5,059 bases of DNA from contig JAFUCW010000158.1 in NCBI GenBank assembly GCA_017459485.1, positions 1 to 5,059 on the forward strand, given 5' to 3'. The notes beneath the pieces are model-generated. The model saw nothing but the letters and a program-made list of their open reading frames with translations, ran no database searches and was not told the DNA's origin. Origin of the DNA: Eggerthellaceae bacterium. Lineage in GTDB: Bacteria > Actinomycetota > Coriobacteriia > Coriobacteriales > Eggerthellaceae. Shown here piece by piece: positions 1-5,059 of the stretch (position 1 is its first letter; each line of letters opens with the position of its first letter). The translations under genes were made by a program, and so were the position numbers.

Positions 1-225
1 AAAACATTGCTTTCAGAACGGCAGTAGCAAGCACCGTGAGCGCGGACACTGTCCCACGCCGCCCGTCCCTGCCCTGCGCGCCCGCCTGCTGCAAACCCGA
101 TGGCGCCCGCAGAACACCAGCCGCCCGGCCCCACCCTGCGCACCTGATGCTGGGCTAACTTGGCAAAGATTGAGGCTATTTCATCGGCGATCCTGGAAGA
201 ATCGCCCCAATGCCGCACGGCGTCC
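1..225. other. Region beyond the operon terminator, no convincing gene
   Basis: Together with the terminator and 3' flank this makes 329 nt without a supported gene. About 55-145 is C-rich on the plus strand and G-rich on the minus strand, with several GGG runs on the minus strand between 96 and 136. A weak 6-bp inverted repeat pairs 186-191 with 201-206. One minus-strand frame from an ATG at 227 stays open to the left edge, but it has no Shine-Dalgarno and is not called. Confidence 0.5.
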
Positions 226-273
226 ATACGAAAAGCCAAAGGTGAAGGCCCGCCAAGGGGTGGGCGGGCCTTC
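226..273 (-). terminator. Intrinsic terminator of the operon
   Basis: A perfect 11-bp stem pairs 263-273 with 244-254 around an 8-nt loop (255-262). Read on the minus strand it is followed by ACCTTTGGCTTTTCG, a split T-rich tail. It lies 57 nt after the stop of the second transporter gene and in its direction. The T tract is interrupted, so efficiency may be below maximal, but the stem is long and GC-rich. Confidence 0.8.
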
Positions 274-329
274 GAGGAAGAGTTGGTAGGGCGCACAAGC
301 GATTCCGGTGCGGTTCGGGCGGGATGTTG

Positions 330-1820
330 CTAGGCTGCATCCGTTCCGCGCGCGTCGATTTCCGCCTGATACGCCATTACCTTTTCAGGTGTCAGCTTGA
401 AGCCGACCAACAGAATGAGAGCGGCGACTATCAAGATCACCGCGGGAATGGTCATGAAGCCGTTGCAGATGCCTGCTTGTAGCGATGCGGTTGCATCGGC
501 GGCTTCCATGCCGGAGACGAAGCCGGCGGCAGCCAGGATGGCAGGGATGGCGACACCGCGCACCACGAACCCGATTTTCAGTGGGAACAGCTGCAAGCCG
601 GAAATCCAACCAGCGGCGTTCTTCCTGGTCTTCCACTGCGCGTAGACGATGGTGTCTGCGTAGAGGGCGGGGGTGACCGCGTACACCACGCCGTAACCGA
701 ACTGCGCAAGCGACATAAGGATGATGACCGTCCAGCTGTTTTCGGGGAACATGCGCGCTGCGAACATGACTGCTGCCCTGGCGAAGAACATGATCACCGT
801 GTTGTTCTTCCCCGACTTGAACAGCTTCGAGAAGCGCGGCGCGAAGTAGGACCCCACCACGCACAGCACGTTCGAAATGAAGATGTAGGTTGCCAGCAGC
901 TCGGGCTGGAAGGTCACGTAGGTGAAGTAGTACACCGCGATGCCGGCGCACGTGAAGTTGAACACCCACTTGGCGATGTCGGAGAGCATGAGCGCGATGA
1001 GCGGCGGGTTGGTGAACAGGGCGCGCATGAGGTCCATGAACGTCGTGCGTCCTTCGTCTGCCTGCTTCTTCTGCGTGTAGTTGGCAAGCTCTTCCTTGGT
1101 GTATTCCTTGTCGTAGCCTTTGAACATGCGGAAGTGCACGTAGTAGAGAATTGCCATGATCGAGCCCATGATGAAGGCGCAGAACGCATATTGGTTCGTT
1201 TCTCCAAGCAGGGCGGCGCCGGCCATGGCAAGAGGCGGAATCATGTAGCTGAACACGATTTTCGAGGCGTTGGCGTATATGCTGCGCGTGGACGCCAGGT
1301 GGGCGCGGTCTTCGGGCGTCTTGCCCGCCACCGAGATCATGGTCACGTTCGCCACGTAGGGGAAGTCCCAGGCGGCATGCGACGTGACGTTGAAGAAGAT
1401 CACCAGCGCCGCGGCGATGATGGTGTTTTCGGACAGCCGCGTGAACTCGAAGCAATACAGGATGGGCACCACCCAGGGCAGCACGAGCAGCCACGAGCGG
1501 TAGCGCCCCCATTTCATGGGTTTGAGCGAGTTGATGAAACCGCCGTACATCCATCCCAGGACCGCGTCGACGCCCGATCCGATGGCGGCAACCAGGGCCG
1601 CAGTCGCCGGATCGAACAGGGCCATGTTGGTCAGGAAGAACACGAAGTAGTAGGTCTCCACGTTCGACATGAGCGTGAATCCGAAGTCGCCTACGCCGTA
1701 GAACCAGCGCAGCGCCTTTGTCAGCGGCTTGCCGGTGGACTCGTCGGCGGATTCGCTCGGGGTTTCCTCTGAAACCTGAGGGGTGGCTTCGTCTTCGACA
1801 ACTCTAGGTTCGTCAGACAT
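330..1820 (-). CDS. GPH-family (MFS_2) membrane transporter, copy B, 496 aa
   Basis: Predicted inner-membrane carrier of the GPH branch of the MFS, paralogous to the 3160-4689 gene and collinear with it with few gaps. Hydrophobic segments lie at about residues 41-63, 71-93, 109-128, 133-155, 186-206, 211-230, 275-300, 308-328, 340-358, 363-385, 412-434 and 452-474. Shared blocks are YGVGD at 41-45, NVETYYF at 53-59, KWGRYRSW at 103-110, GKTPEDRAHLASTR at 166-179 and PALYADTIVYAQWKTRKNAAGW at 384-405. The N-terminal 30 residues are acidic and Ser/Glu-rich, unlike the Ala/Lys-rich tail of copy A. The ATG at 1820 has AAGGAGTGA ending 6 nt upstream. It is last in the operon; a terminator follows the TAG by 57 nt. 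Asp152 aligns with MelB Asp124, where copy A has Asn; Gly89 replaces MelB Asp59. Substrate and direction are unknown. It may import the methylated compound or export its product. Confidence 0.93.
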   Translation of the reverse strand: MSDEPRVVEDEATPQVSEETPSESADESTGKPLTKALRWFYGVGDFGFTLMSNVETYYFVFFLTNMALFDPATAALVAAIGSGVDAVLGWMYGGFINSLKPMKWGRYRSWLLVLPWVVPILYCFEFTRLSENTIIAAALVIFFNVTSHAAWDFPYVANVTMISVAGKTPEDRAHLASTRSIYANASKIVFSYMIPPLAMAGAALLGETNQYAFCAFIMGSIMAILYYVHFRMFKGYDKEYTKEELANYTQKKQADEGRTTFMDLMRALFTNPPLIALMLSDIAKWVFNFTCAGIAVYYFTYVTFQPELLATYIFISNVLCVVGSYFAPRFSKLFKSGKNNTVIMFFARAAVMFAARMFPENSWTVIILMSLAQFGYGVVYAVTPALYADTIVYAQWKTRKNAAGWISGLQLFPLKIGFVVRGVAIPAILAAAGFVSGMEAADATASLQAGICNGFMTIPAVILIVAALILLVGFKLTPEKVMAYQAEIDARGTDAA

Positions 1821-1826
1821 GAGTAA

Positions 1827-1835
1827 TCACTCCTT
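1827..1835 (-). promoter_or_regulatory. Strong Shine-Dalgarno of transporter B
   Basis: AAGGAGTGA on the minus strand is a near-complete match to the 16S anti-Shine-Dalgarno. Nine bases separate the AAGGAG core from the ATG at 1820. It lies about 20 nt after the terminator-like hairpin, so transcripts that read through should be translated well. Confidence 0.8.
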
Positions 1836-1848
1836 GAAGGTATGTGCG

Positions 1849-1887
1849 TATAAAGGGCCGACCCGTGCAGTCGCGCGGAGTCGGCCC
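1849..1887 (-). terminator. Terminator-like hairpin between the UroD-like gene and transporter B
   Basis: GGGCCGAC and GTCGGCCC (1880-1887 and 1855-1862) form a perfect 8-bp stem. The apical part can pair further (1863-1868 with 1873-1878, one mismatch on the minus strand, one bulge). On the minus strand the stem is followed directly by TTTATAC. The hairpin lies 91 nt after the UroD-like stop and about 20 nt before the Shine-Dalgarno of transporter B. It could partly terminate the transcript and lower transporter B expression, or protect the upstream mRNA from 3' decay. The T tail is short, so full termination is doubtful. Confidence 0.55.
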
Positions 1888-1978
1888 GGTTGTCGTGTGC
1901 CGGATGGCGCGGGGTATGCGGTTGGATGAGTGGTGCCCGCATGCCTTCCGCGTCTCTTGCAGGTAAGTGGAAGCTGCC

Positions 1979-3043
1979 CTAGGCTGCGTTTTCCTCCTGC
2001 TCGGCAAGCTTGATGCGGCTGTAGCGGTACAGCTCTTCGGCCAGATCGACTTCGCGCTCGGCGGCCTTCGGATCGCGCAGGCGGCAGGCGTAGCGGCCCG
2101 TAACGCCCAGCTCGTCCACGTGTTGGCGCACGTCGGCGACGGCCTCTTCGTCGGACAGGCTCGGGTCGACGATGTAGAGCGTGCACTGCGCCAGGTCGGG
2201 GAATTCGTTGATGAGTGCGACCTTGTCGTTGCCCGAGTCCTGTCCCTCCCAGGCGTCCCAGCCCTCGTCGATGTAGTGCTGAAGCAGGGTGCCGATGTTG
2301 CCGCAGGAATGACGGCACGTGTACATGCCGCGGTTGTGGATGTGGTCGGTGATCTTCTTGTAGTGCGGCGACAGCAGATCCTTGTACAAGTCTGGTGAGA
2401 AGAACGTGGACTTCTGCGTGCCCATGTCGTCGTGGAACAGAATCATGTCCGCGCCGTAGACCTCTTTGGCGATGTCGATAAGCTTCATGTGCCATTCGTC
2501 GAGCTGGTCCCAGAACTCGTCCAATTCGTCCTGGTCGGTGAGCAGCGCGCAGAAAGCGTCTTCGAAGCCGATCATGTCGGCGGTGCGCTCGAACATGCCG
2601 TTGACGATGACGAAGTAGGTCAGGCGATCGGGATCGAGCCGTCCCTCGTAGTTAGCCTTGAAGTCCGCCTCCCAGTCGATTTCGTTCAGGTCGGGGAACT
2701 TCACGTCGCGCCAGTCGCAGATGTCGTCGATCAGCGTGAAGCCCGGCGTGACCATGGCAGCACTCGTCAGCTCGTCGTAAGTCCAGTCGATGCCGAACCA
2801 GTCCACGCCTCCGAAGGTGCGGGCGTGCGCGTCGGGCATGACCATGGGCTGGACAGCGTTGTTGTCGTAGGTCTGGTTGGGCACCCACAGCGGCATCTGG
2901 TCTTTTTCCAGCATGCGGATCATGTTCTCTTTCGGGGTGATGGGCGTGTTCCACTTGGGCGTGACGGTGTCGCCGGGGCCGTAGATGGTGGGCACGCTGT
3001 TTTGACCTGTGACCTTCAATTCATCCGGGTTGAACGTGAACAT
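1979..3043 (-). CDS. UroD-superfamily, corrinoid-type methyltransferase-like protein, 354 aa
   Basis: Soluble cytoplasmic protein of the uroporphyrinogen decarboxylase superfamily, closest in style to MtaA/MtbA-like and O-demethylase methyltransferases rather than to haem-pathway HemE. Visible marks are TPKENMIRMLEKDQMPLWVP at 36-55, GGVDWFGIDW at 78-87, FHDDMGTQ at 203-210 followed by SPDLY and PHYKKI, and HSCGNI at 245-250. His245 and Cys247 form the H-x-C pair that binds zinc in this group; Cys320 (or Cys287) could be the third ligand. HemE motifs such as the N-terminal WLMRQAGRY are absent. The length is normal for the family. The start at 3043 has AGGAG 8 nt upstream. It sits between two paralogous transporters, with spacers of 116 and 158 nt. 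The likely role, methyl transfer from an O- or N-methylated small molecule to a corrinoid protein, is inferred from family and context; no corrinoid partner is present. The sequence is rich in Asp and Glu. Confidence 0.9.
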   Translation of the reverse strand: MFTFNPDELKVTGQNSVPTIYGPGDTVTPKWNTPITPKENMIRMLEKDQMPLWVPNQTYDNNAVQPMVMPDAHARTFGGVDWFGIDWTYDELTSAAMVTPGFTLIDDICDWRDVKFPDLNEIDWEADFKANYEGRLDPDRLTYFVIVNGMFERTADMIGFEDAFCALLTDQDELDEFWDQLDEWHMKLIDIAKEVYGADMILFHDDMGTQKSTFFSPDLYKDLLSPHYKKITDHIHNRGMYTCRHSCGNIGTLLQHYIDEGWDAWEGQDSGNDKVALINEFPDLAQCTLYIVDPSLSDEEAVADVRQHVDELGVTGRYACRLRDPKAAEREVDLAEELYRYSRIKLAEQEENAA

Positions 3044-3071
3044 GGGTAGAACTCCTATCTCTTGGTTTTCT

Positions 3072-3098
3072 CTGGGGCGGGTTCACTTTCCGCCCCAG
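3072..3098 (-). other. Intercistronic stem-loop before the UroD-like gene
   Basis: CTGGGGCGG and CCGCCCCAG form a perfect 9-bp, GC-rich stem with a 9-nt loop. On the minus strand both flanks carry AGAAAACC and there is no T tract, so it does not look like a standard intrinsic terminator for this operon. On the plus strand the tail is GTTTTCTC, which is more terminator-like, but no plus-strand gene is visible. A role as an mRNA stabiliser or processing site between cistrons is the best inference. It ends about 15 nt before the Shine-Dalgarno of the UroD-like gene. Confidence 0.6.
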
Positions 3099-3110
3099 GT
3101 TTTCTCAATC

Positions 3111-3174
3111 GCTAGGTAACGTCGCTGCTAGGCAGCGTCACTGCTGGGTAGCGTCGTTGTTAGGCGACGTCGTT
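3111..3174 (-). repeat. Four-unit 16-bp tandem repeat overlapping the end of transporter A
   Basis: Four head-to-tail 16-bp units lie at 3111-3126, 3127-3142, 3143-3158 and 3159-3174 with no spacers. On the minus strand they are AACGACGTCGCCTAAC, AACGACGCTACCCAGC, AGTGACGCTGCCTAGC and AGCGACGTTACCTAGC (consensus ARYGACGYYRCCYARC). Nine of 16 positions are invariant and all differences are transitions. The first unit in transcription order encodes the last residues and the TAA stop of transporter A; the others lie in the spacer. Because 16 is not a multiple of 3, the array places stops in all three minus-strand frames. A 6-bp stem (3123-3128 with 3132-3137) lies inside it. Confidence 0.85.
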
Positions 3175-4689
3175 TGCGCTGGCATTGCGCGCGTCGATTT
3201 CGCGCTGGTACTGCTCGACCTTGTCCTTGGTAATGCGGAAGCCGAAGAACAGCAGGGCGGCGGAGACCAGCAGCAGGATTGCAGGGATGGTCATGAAGCC
3301 GTTGCAGATGCCTTCCTGCAGCGCCAAAGTGGCCGCAGAGGGGTCGATGTCGGCGGAGAACCCCGCAGCGCCAAGCACAGCGCCGATGACGATGCCGCGC
3401 AGCAGCACGCCGATCTTCAGCGGCACGTTCTGCAGACCGGAAATCCAGCCAGTCGCGTTCTTGCCGGTCTTCCATTCGGAGTAAACGATCGTGTCGGCAT
3501 AGAGGGCAGGCGTGCAAGCATAGGCGATGCCATAGCCAAACTGAGCCAGCGCGCACAGCACGATAACCACCCACATGTTACTGAACATGAAGCGCGCGGC
3601 AAACAGCACGACGGCCATAAACACAAAGGTAAGAATCGTGGTCATGCGCGTAGAAAGCACGTTAGAGATGTTCTTGGCAACGTAGGATCCGATCACGCAT
3701 GCGACGTTGGTGATCAGGATGTAGGTTGCCAGCATGCCAGCATCCTGGGCAACGTAAGTGAAATAGTAAATAGCAATGCCTCCGCACACGAAGTTGAACG
3801 CCCACTTGGAAAGGTCGGCCAACATCAGGATGAGCAGCGGCGGGTTGGTGAACAGCGCTTTGACAAGGTCAAGCCCGCTTGTGCGGTTCTTGTCCGCTTC
3901 GGCCTTGGCCTTCTTCATGGCCTCAAGTTCTTCTTCGGTGGGCATTTCCTCGTAGCCGTCGAACATCTTGAAATGGCTGAAGTACAGCACGGCCATTACG
4001 CAACCAAGCACGAACGCAACGGCACCATATTGGTTCGTCTCGCCGACAATGCCCGCGAACACCGTGGCAAGTGGCGGCGCAATGAAACTGAAGATGATCT
4101 TGGAGAAGTTCGCCCATGCAGCGCGCGTTGATGCCAACTGCGCACGGTCCTCCGGTGTCTTGCCCGCCACCGCGATCATCGAAACGTTCGCAACATAAGG
4201 CAGGTTCCATGCCACGTGGCTGACGATTGCTGCAGCAGTAACCAGCACTGCAGACAGCATCATGTTGTCTCCGATCTTTATGAACTGGAATGCATAGAGG
4301 AACGGAACAATCCAGGGCGCCAAAACCAACCATGAACGGTAGCGTCCCCATTTCTTAGGCTTGATGCTGTTGAGGATGGCACCGTAAATCCAGGAAAGCG
4401 CCGCGTCCACGAACGACATGACCGTCGCGATAGTGGTGGCAACGCCGGTGGAGAACTGTGCAAGGTTGGTCAGGAAGAAGTTAAAGTAGTAGGTTTCGAC
4501 GTTGGTCATCAGGGTGAAGCCGCAGTCGCCCACGCCGTAGAACATCTTCAGCGCACGGGAAAGCGGCTTGCCTTCCTTGGCGGGAGCCGCCGCTGCTTTC
4601 GTTTGGGCAGCAGGCGCATCTTTCGTTTGGGCAGCAGGCGCGTCCTTTTTCTGCTCGGCCTCTGCAGCAGTCTTGGATTCGTCGCTCAT
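3160..4689 (-). CDS. GPH-family (MFS_2) membrane transporter, copy A, 509 aa
   Basis: Predicted inner-membrane secondary carrier of the glycoside-pentoside-hexuronide:cation symporter branch of the MFS. About 12 hydrophobic segments are visible, with a charged cytoplasmic loop at about residues 241-280. Family marks are YGVGD near residue 51, KWGRYRSW at 113-120, GKTPEDRAQLASTR at 176-189 and the strong GPH signature PALYADTIVYSEWKTGKNATGW at about 394-415. Residues 1-41 are a hydrophilic Ala/Lys/Glu tail with a duplicated 8-residue unit. The ATG at 4689 was chosen because AAGAAAGGGG lies 6 nt upstream; an in-frame ATG at 4800 would add 37 residues but has no Shine-Dalgarno and lies in a structured leader. 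The gene is first in the apparent operon and is paralogous to the 330-1820 gene. The family call is firm. The substrate is unknown and need not be a sugar, because MelB-type acidic sites are replaced (Ser99 at the Asp59 position, Asn162 at the Asp124 position, by hand alignment from memory). Confidence 0.93.
   Translation of the reverse strand: MSDESKTAAEAEQKKDAPAAQTKDAPAAQTKAAAAPAKEGKPLSRALKMFYGVGDCGFTLMTNVETYYFNFFLTNLAQFSTGVATTIATVMSFVDAALSWIYGAILNSIKPKKWGRYRSWLVLAPWIVPFLYAFQFIKIGDNMMLSAVLVTAAAIVSHVAWNLPYVANVSMIAVAGKTPEDRAQLASTRAAWANFSKIIFSFIAPPLATVFAGIVGETNQYGAVAFVLGCVMAVLYFSHFKMFDGYEEMPTEEELEAMKKAKAEADKNRTSGLDLVKALFTNPPLLILMLADLSKWAFNFVCGGIAIYYFTYVAQDAGMLATYILITNVACVIGSYVAKNISNVLSTRMTTILTFVFMAVVLFAARFMFSNMWVVIVLCALAQFGYGIAYACTPALYADTIVYSEWKTGKNATGWISGLQNVPLKIGVLLRGIVIGAVLGAAGFSADIDPSAATLALQEGICNGFMTIPAILLLVSAALLFFGFRITKDKVEQYQREIDARNASANDVA
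4597..4644 (-). repeat. Tandem 24-bp in-frame duplication in transporter A
   Basis: Copies at 4597-4620 and 4621-4644 differ at one base. They encode two consecutive DAPAAQTK units (residues 16-23 and 24-31) in the hydrophilic N-terminal tail, before the first membrane segment. Transporter B has no such repeat. A recent slippage duplication is the simplest reading, and the copy number could vary between strains. Confidence 0.9.
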
Positions 4690-4695
4690 TCGTGT

Positions 4696-4705
4696 CCCCT
4701 TTCTT
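4696..4705 (-). promoter_or_regulatory. Ribosome binding site that sets the start of transporter A
   Basis: AAGAAAGGGG on the minus strand, 6 nt before the ATG at 4689. No comparable site precedes the in-frame ATG at 4800 (the bases before it read AAGCGTGCCAT). The shorter protein also begins MSDE, as transporter B does. Confidence 0.8.
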
Positions 4706-4748
4706 GTGTCATGCGGCATTACGCTTCCCCGAACAGAGCGCGTTCCGC

Positions 4749-4800
4749 ATGCAAGAAAAGGCGCACGATACCAAGCCTTGCCCCAAGGCTTCTCTTGCAT
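4749..4800 (-). promoter_or_regulatory. Nested stem-loop in the leader of transporter A
   Basis: An outer 8-bp stem pairs ATGCAAGA (4749-4756) with TCTTGCAT (4793-4800). Inside it, AAGCCTTG (4773-4780) and CAAGGCTT (4784-4791) form a perfect 8-bp hairpin with a 3-nt loop. On the minus strand the inner hairpin is followed by GGTATCGTGCGCCTTTTC. The element ends 44 nt before the Shine-Dalgarno of the first gene. It may be an attenuator, a protein-binding leader or an mRNA stabiliser. I do not recognise a known riboswitch class. Confidence 0.55.
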
Positions 4801-4915
4801 ATGGCACGCTTACTATTCGTTTTGCCGCTTTGGACAATTGACATGCACCGCGGAGCTTGTCATGTATCGAATTTACCGCACGGCCGACCGCCCGCCTACT
4901 ACAAAGCGTACCAGT

Positions 4916-4944
4916 GTTATAAGCGTTGTACTGTGCACGGTGCA
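4916..4944 (-). promoter_or_regulatory. Candidate promoter of the operon
   Basis: TATAAC on the minus strand (4916-4921) matches five of six bases of a sigma70-type -10. At 17-bp spacing the -35 position (4939-4944) reads TGCACC, a poor match, and falls inside the 19-bp palindrome. A weak -35 under an operator-like palindrome would suit an activated promoter. Transcription from here would give a 5' leader of about 220 nt before the ATG at 4689, containing the nested stem-loop. Confidence 0.4.
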
Positions 4945-4948
4945 CAGT
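4930..4948. promoter_or_regulatory. Perfect 19-bp palindrome, possible operator
   Basis: ACTGTGCAC and GTGCACAGT are exact inverted repeats around a single central base (4939). Flanking AAGCG (4921-4925) and CGCTT (4950-4954) extend the symmetry imperfectly. The palindrome sits 8 bp upstream of the TATAAC element, so a dimeric regulator bound here could control the operon. On the plus strand the extended hairpin is followed by five T residues, so a plus-strand terminator is an alternative reading. Confidence 0.55.
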
Positions 4949-5059
4949 GCGCTTTTTCTGCAGGCTGCTTTGCGTATGGGAGGATCAAGCCCTCCAACCT
5001 TCGCGCTTCTGGGATGGGGCGCAGAGAAAAGAAACCGGCGCGTCTACCCAGCACCTTTT

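Larger units (their letters stand above)
4801..5059. other. Upstream intergenic region, no supported gene
   Basis: With the leader this makes 370 nt without a supported gene. It holds the palindrome and candidate promoter. Near the edge, GGAGG (4979-4983) and CCTCC (4991-4995) form a small hairpin. A plus-strand ATG at 4976 opens a frame of 28 codons that runs off the edge, with no good Shine-Dalgarno. A divergent regulator starting near here is possible but not shown. Confidence 0.45.

Noticed and set aside
1..227. Minus-strand frame from ATG 227 open to the left edge (75 codons, MDAVRHWGDSS start)
   Set aside because: There is no Shine-Dalgarno, it begins within a few bases of the terminator tail, and most of it is Gly/Arg/Ala from G-rich sequence. 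Extending the sequence leftward would settle it.
2..289. Plus-strand frame open from the left edge to about 289
   Set aside because: It is rich in Arg and Pro with no domain and runs straight through the operon terminator stem, so chance openness in high GC is more likely.
1827..2495. 222-codon minus-strand frame over the end of the UroD-like gene
   Set aside because: Its Arg/His-rich product is an out-of-frame shadow of the UroD-like gene and runs through the terminator-like hairpin.
1979..3043. Haem-pathway uroporphyrinogen decarboxylase (HemE)
   Set aside because: HemE N-terminal and active-site motifs are absent, while the H-x-C zinc motif and transporter context fit the methyltransferase branch.
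2432..3049. 205-codon plus-strand frame opposite the UroD-like gene
   Set aside because: It is antisense to a gene with clear family motifs, is Val/Glu/His-biased and has no domain.
3157..4131. 324-codon plus-strand open frame opposite transporter A
   Set aside because: It lies wholly antisense to a clear GPH gene, has Gln/His/Arg-rich low-complexity sequence and no recognisable domain. Long antisense frames are common in high-GC genes.
4838..4867. TTGACA on the plus strand as a promoter
   Set aside because: No acceptable -10 lies 16-19 bp downstream (CATGTA, ATGTAT) and no plus-strand gene is supported.
4709..4945. 78-codon minus-strand frame in the leader of transporter A
   Set aside because: It starts at a GTG inside the 19-bp palindrome, has no Shine-Dalgarno, spans the candidate -10 and the nested stem-loop, and has no protein-like pattern.
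4976..5059. Plus-strand ATG with 28 open codons to the right edge, a possible divergent regulator
   Set aside because: It is too short to judge, with only AGG about 11 nt upstream as a ribosome site and no recognisable N-terminus.

Overview
The window is a high-GC, gene-sparse segment with three complete protein genes, all on the minus strand and arranged as one putative transcription unit. The order of transcription is a GPH-type MFS transporter (4689 to 3160), a uroporphyrinogen-decarboxylase-superfamily protein that looks like a corrinoid-type methyltransferase (3043 to 1979), and a second, paralogous GPH-type transporter (1820 to 330). The GC-rich coding style and the pairing of a GPH symporter with a UroD-like methyltransferase suggest an anaerobic gut actinobacterium of the Coriobacteriia (Eggerthella, Gordonibacter or Adlercreutzia-like). 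That placement is an inference from gene style; no rRNA or other marker is present.

Region by region. Positions 1-225 lie beyond the operon terminator and hold no convincing gene. A strong intrinsic terminator (226-273) ends the unit. The second transporter follows, with a near-perfect Shine-Dalgarno. A 158-nt spacer (1821-1978) holds a terminator-like hairpin just before that Shine-Dalgarno. The UroD-like gene comes next. A 116-nt spacer (3044-3159) holds a 9-bp perfect stem-loop and a four-unit, 16-bp tandem repeat that runs into the 3' end of the first transporter gene. The first transporter has a tandem 24-bp duplication in its N-terminal coding region. The 370 nt upstream of it (4690-5059) hold a nested leader stem-loop, a possible -10 element and a perfect 19-bp palindrome that could be an operator.

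Working model (inference): the two membrane carriers move a small molecule or its product across the membrane, and the UroD-like enzyme demethylates it by passing the methyl group to a corrinoid protein encoded elsewhere. No corrinoid-binding protein, reductive activator or second methyltransferase is in the window. The transporters are close paralogues (about 60% identical in the parts aligned by eye). Both appear to lack acidic residues that MelB uses for cation and sugar binding, so their substrate and coupling ion are open. The most notable items are this transporter-enzyme-transporter sandwich, the transition-only 16-bp repeat array, the hairpins in both spacers, and the palindrome and structured leader upstream.
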